31,034 nt of DNA, from contig NQMI01000071.1 of NCBI GenBank assembly GCA_002270565.1, positions 92,623 to 123,656 of the forward strand, read 5' to 3'. A program made the translations under genes and the position numbers. This document shows, piece by piece, positions 30,340 to 31,034 of this stretch (positions are counted from its first letter, which is position 1; each line of letters starts with the position of its first letter). The DNA comes from Stenocarpella maydis (Eukaryota > Ascomycota > Sordariomycetes > Diaporthales > Diaporthaceae). The notes under the pieces were generated by a model. The model saw only the letters and a list, made by a program, of their open reading frames with translations, was not told the DNA's origin and did no database searches.

Positions 30340-31034
30340 GGAGATTACGGATTACCTCTATTGCAGTATTCTACCTGGTTACCTCTTTAATTGGTAATAA
30401 AAGGCTTTTAAGAAGAAAGCTCTTATGTTTTCCCTTAGGGAAGGAGTACTCTAGCGGGAACCTAAGAAAGACCTCCCTAGAAGGAGAGTTATAGATAACC
30501 CTAATCTGAGAAAAAGAATTATTAGGAATACTTATGCTTCCCTTAGTTATAAAGGGAGGGATACTACCTACTACTGGATTAGAGCAATATATTATTAGAA
30601 AGGGATATATATAGATATAGAAAAGGCGATTATTTATATTCTAGATATAATAAATAAGATACTAGGATTTATAATAATGGGGTAATAGTCACTACCCTAG
30701 GGCTTCTGTTTTTAAAAATTTATATTAATATTTAGCATTTGCCCTCTGATTAGGGATGTTAATATCTTATAGAAGGATGTTGCAACCTTATGGGATAGCC
30801 TAAGGTAATAGCTCTTAGGGCTGCTAACTTAAAGAACATTAAGCAATTCTTTATTAATAAGTTCCTACTTAAATGGGGCTTGCCTATATTAGTAGTTGTA
30901 GATAGGGGACCTAAGAACCTTAGAGACTTTACCAAATACCTTAGATACCTTAGGGTACATTGGATTAGAATATTTATATATAATCCTAGGGCAAATAATA
31001 TTATAGAATATAGCTATTTTAATATTGTATTAGC
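30340..31034 (+). pseudogene. Gypsy integrase remnant, cut by window end
   Basis: The zinc-binding region is visible near 30530-30620 as YASLSYKGRDTTYYWIRAIY, with Tyr where the second zinc-binding His is usual (CAT to TAT). The DDE core is visible at about 30890-31034: ILVVVDRGPKNLRDFTKYL keeps the second catalytic Asp, and NPRANNIIEYSYFNIV keeps the Glu. Integrase lying after RNase H confirms the Ty3/gypsy order. The remaining C-terminus and 3' LTR are outside the window. Confidence 0.8.

Overview
The window is nuclear DNA of a filamentous ascomycete (Pezizomycotina; probably a Sordariomycete, though that rank is inference). The evidence is: short 50-150 bp introns with GTANGT/GTRAGT donors and CTGAC/CTAAC branch points; a full-length fungal TOR kinase; the secreted carbohydrate-active enzyme families PL4 and GH71; and AT-rich repeats whose differences are almost all C-to-T and G-to-A, the signature of repeat-induced point mutation (RIP).

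Layout. Positions 1-2760 are repeats: copies of a 598-bp LTR-like element (call it LTR-A) in both orientations, followed by AT-rich sequence with no intact frame. Positions 2981-20420 are a GC-balanced gene island: a GNAT acetyltransferase (+), a PL4 rhamnogalacturonan lyase (-), a GH71 alpha-1,3-glucanase (-), TOR (-), an Rtf2-like protein (+) and the glucosidase II beta subunit (-). From 20889 to the end is a nested graveyard of transposons. It holds a Tc1/mariner transposase split by a solo LTR-A, a small TA-flanked inverted-repeat element, another LTR-A, a Ty1/copia reverse-transcriptase fragment, and a long Ty3/gypsy element that appears to have inserted into the copia fragment and runs off the right edge.

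The island genes are not one pathway. PL4 and GH71 are secreted polysaccharide-degrading enzymes, acting on pectin and on fungal cell-wall alpha-glucan. TOR, Rtf2 and glucosidase II beta are housekeeping genes for growth signalling, replication-fork maintenance and ER glycoprotein quality control. TOR and Rtf2 are divergent over about 670 bp; Rtf2 and glucosidase II beta converge, as do GNAT and PL4.

I rebuilt exon structures by matching donor and acceptor sites to reading phase: TOR 4 exons and 2,451 aa, glucosidase II beta 3 exons and 561 aa, PL4 2 exons and 532 aa. GH71 has at least 7 exons, including a 13-nt micro-exon; its 5' end is unresolved. I found no evidence of a new defence, toxin or biosynthetic system. 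The most informative structures are the nested insertions, the precise target-site evidence for LTR-A, and several splicing and coding oddities in the genes. Three runs of N (558, 21557, 23281-23283) all lie in or at the edge of LTR-A copies and mark imperfect assembly.
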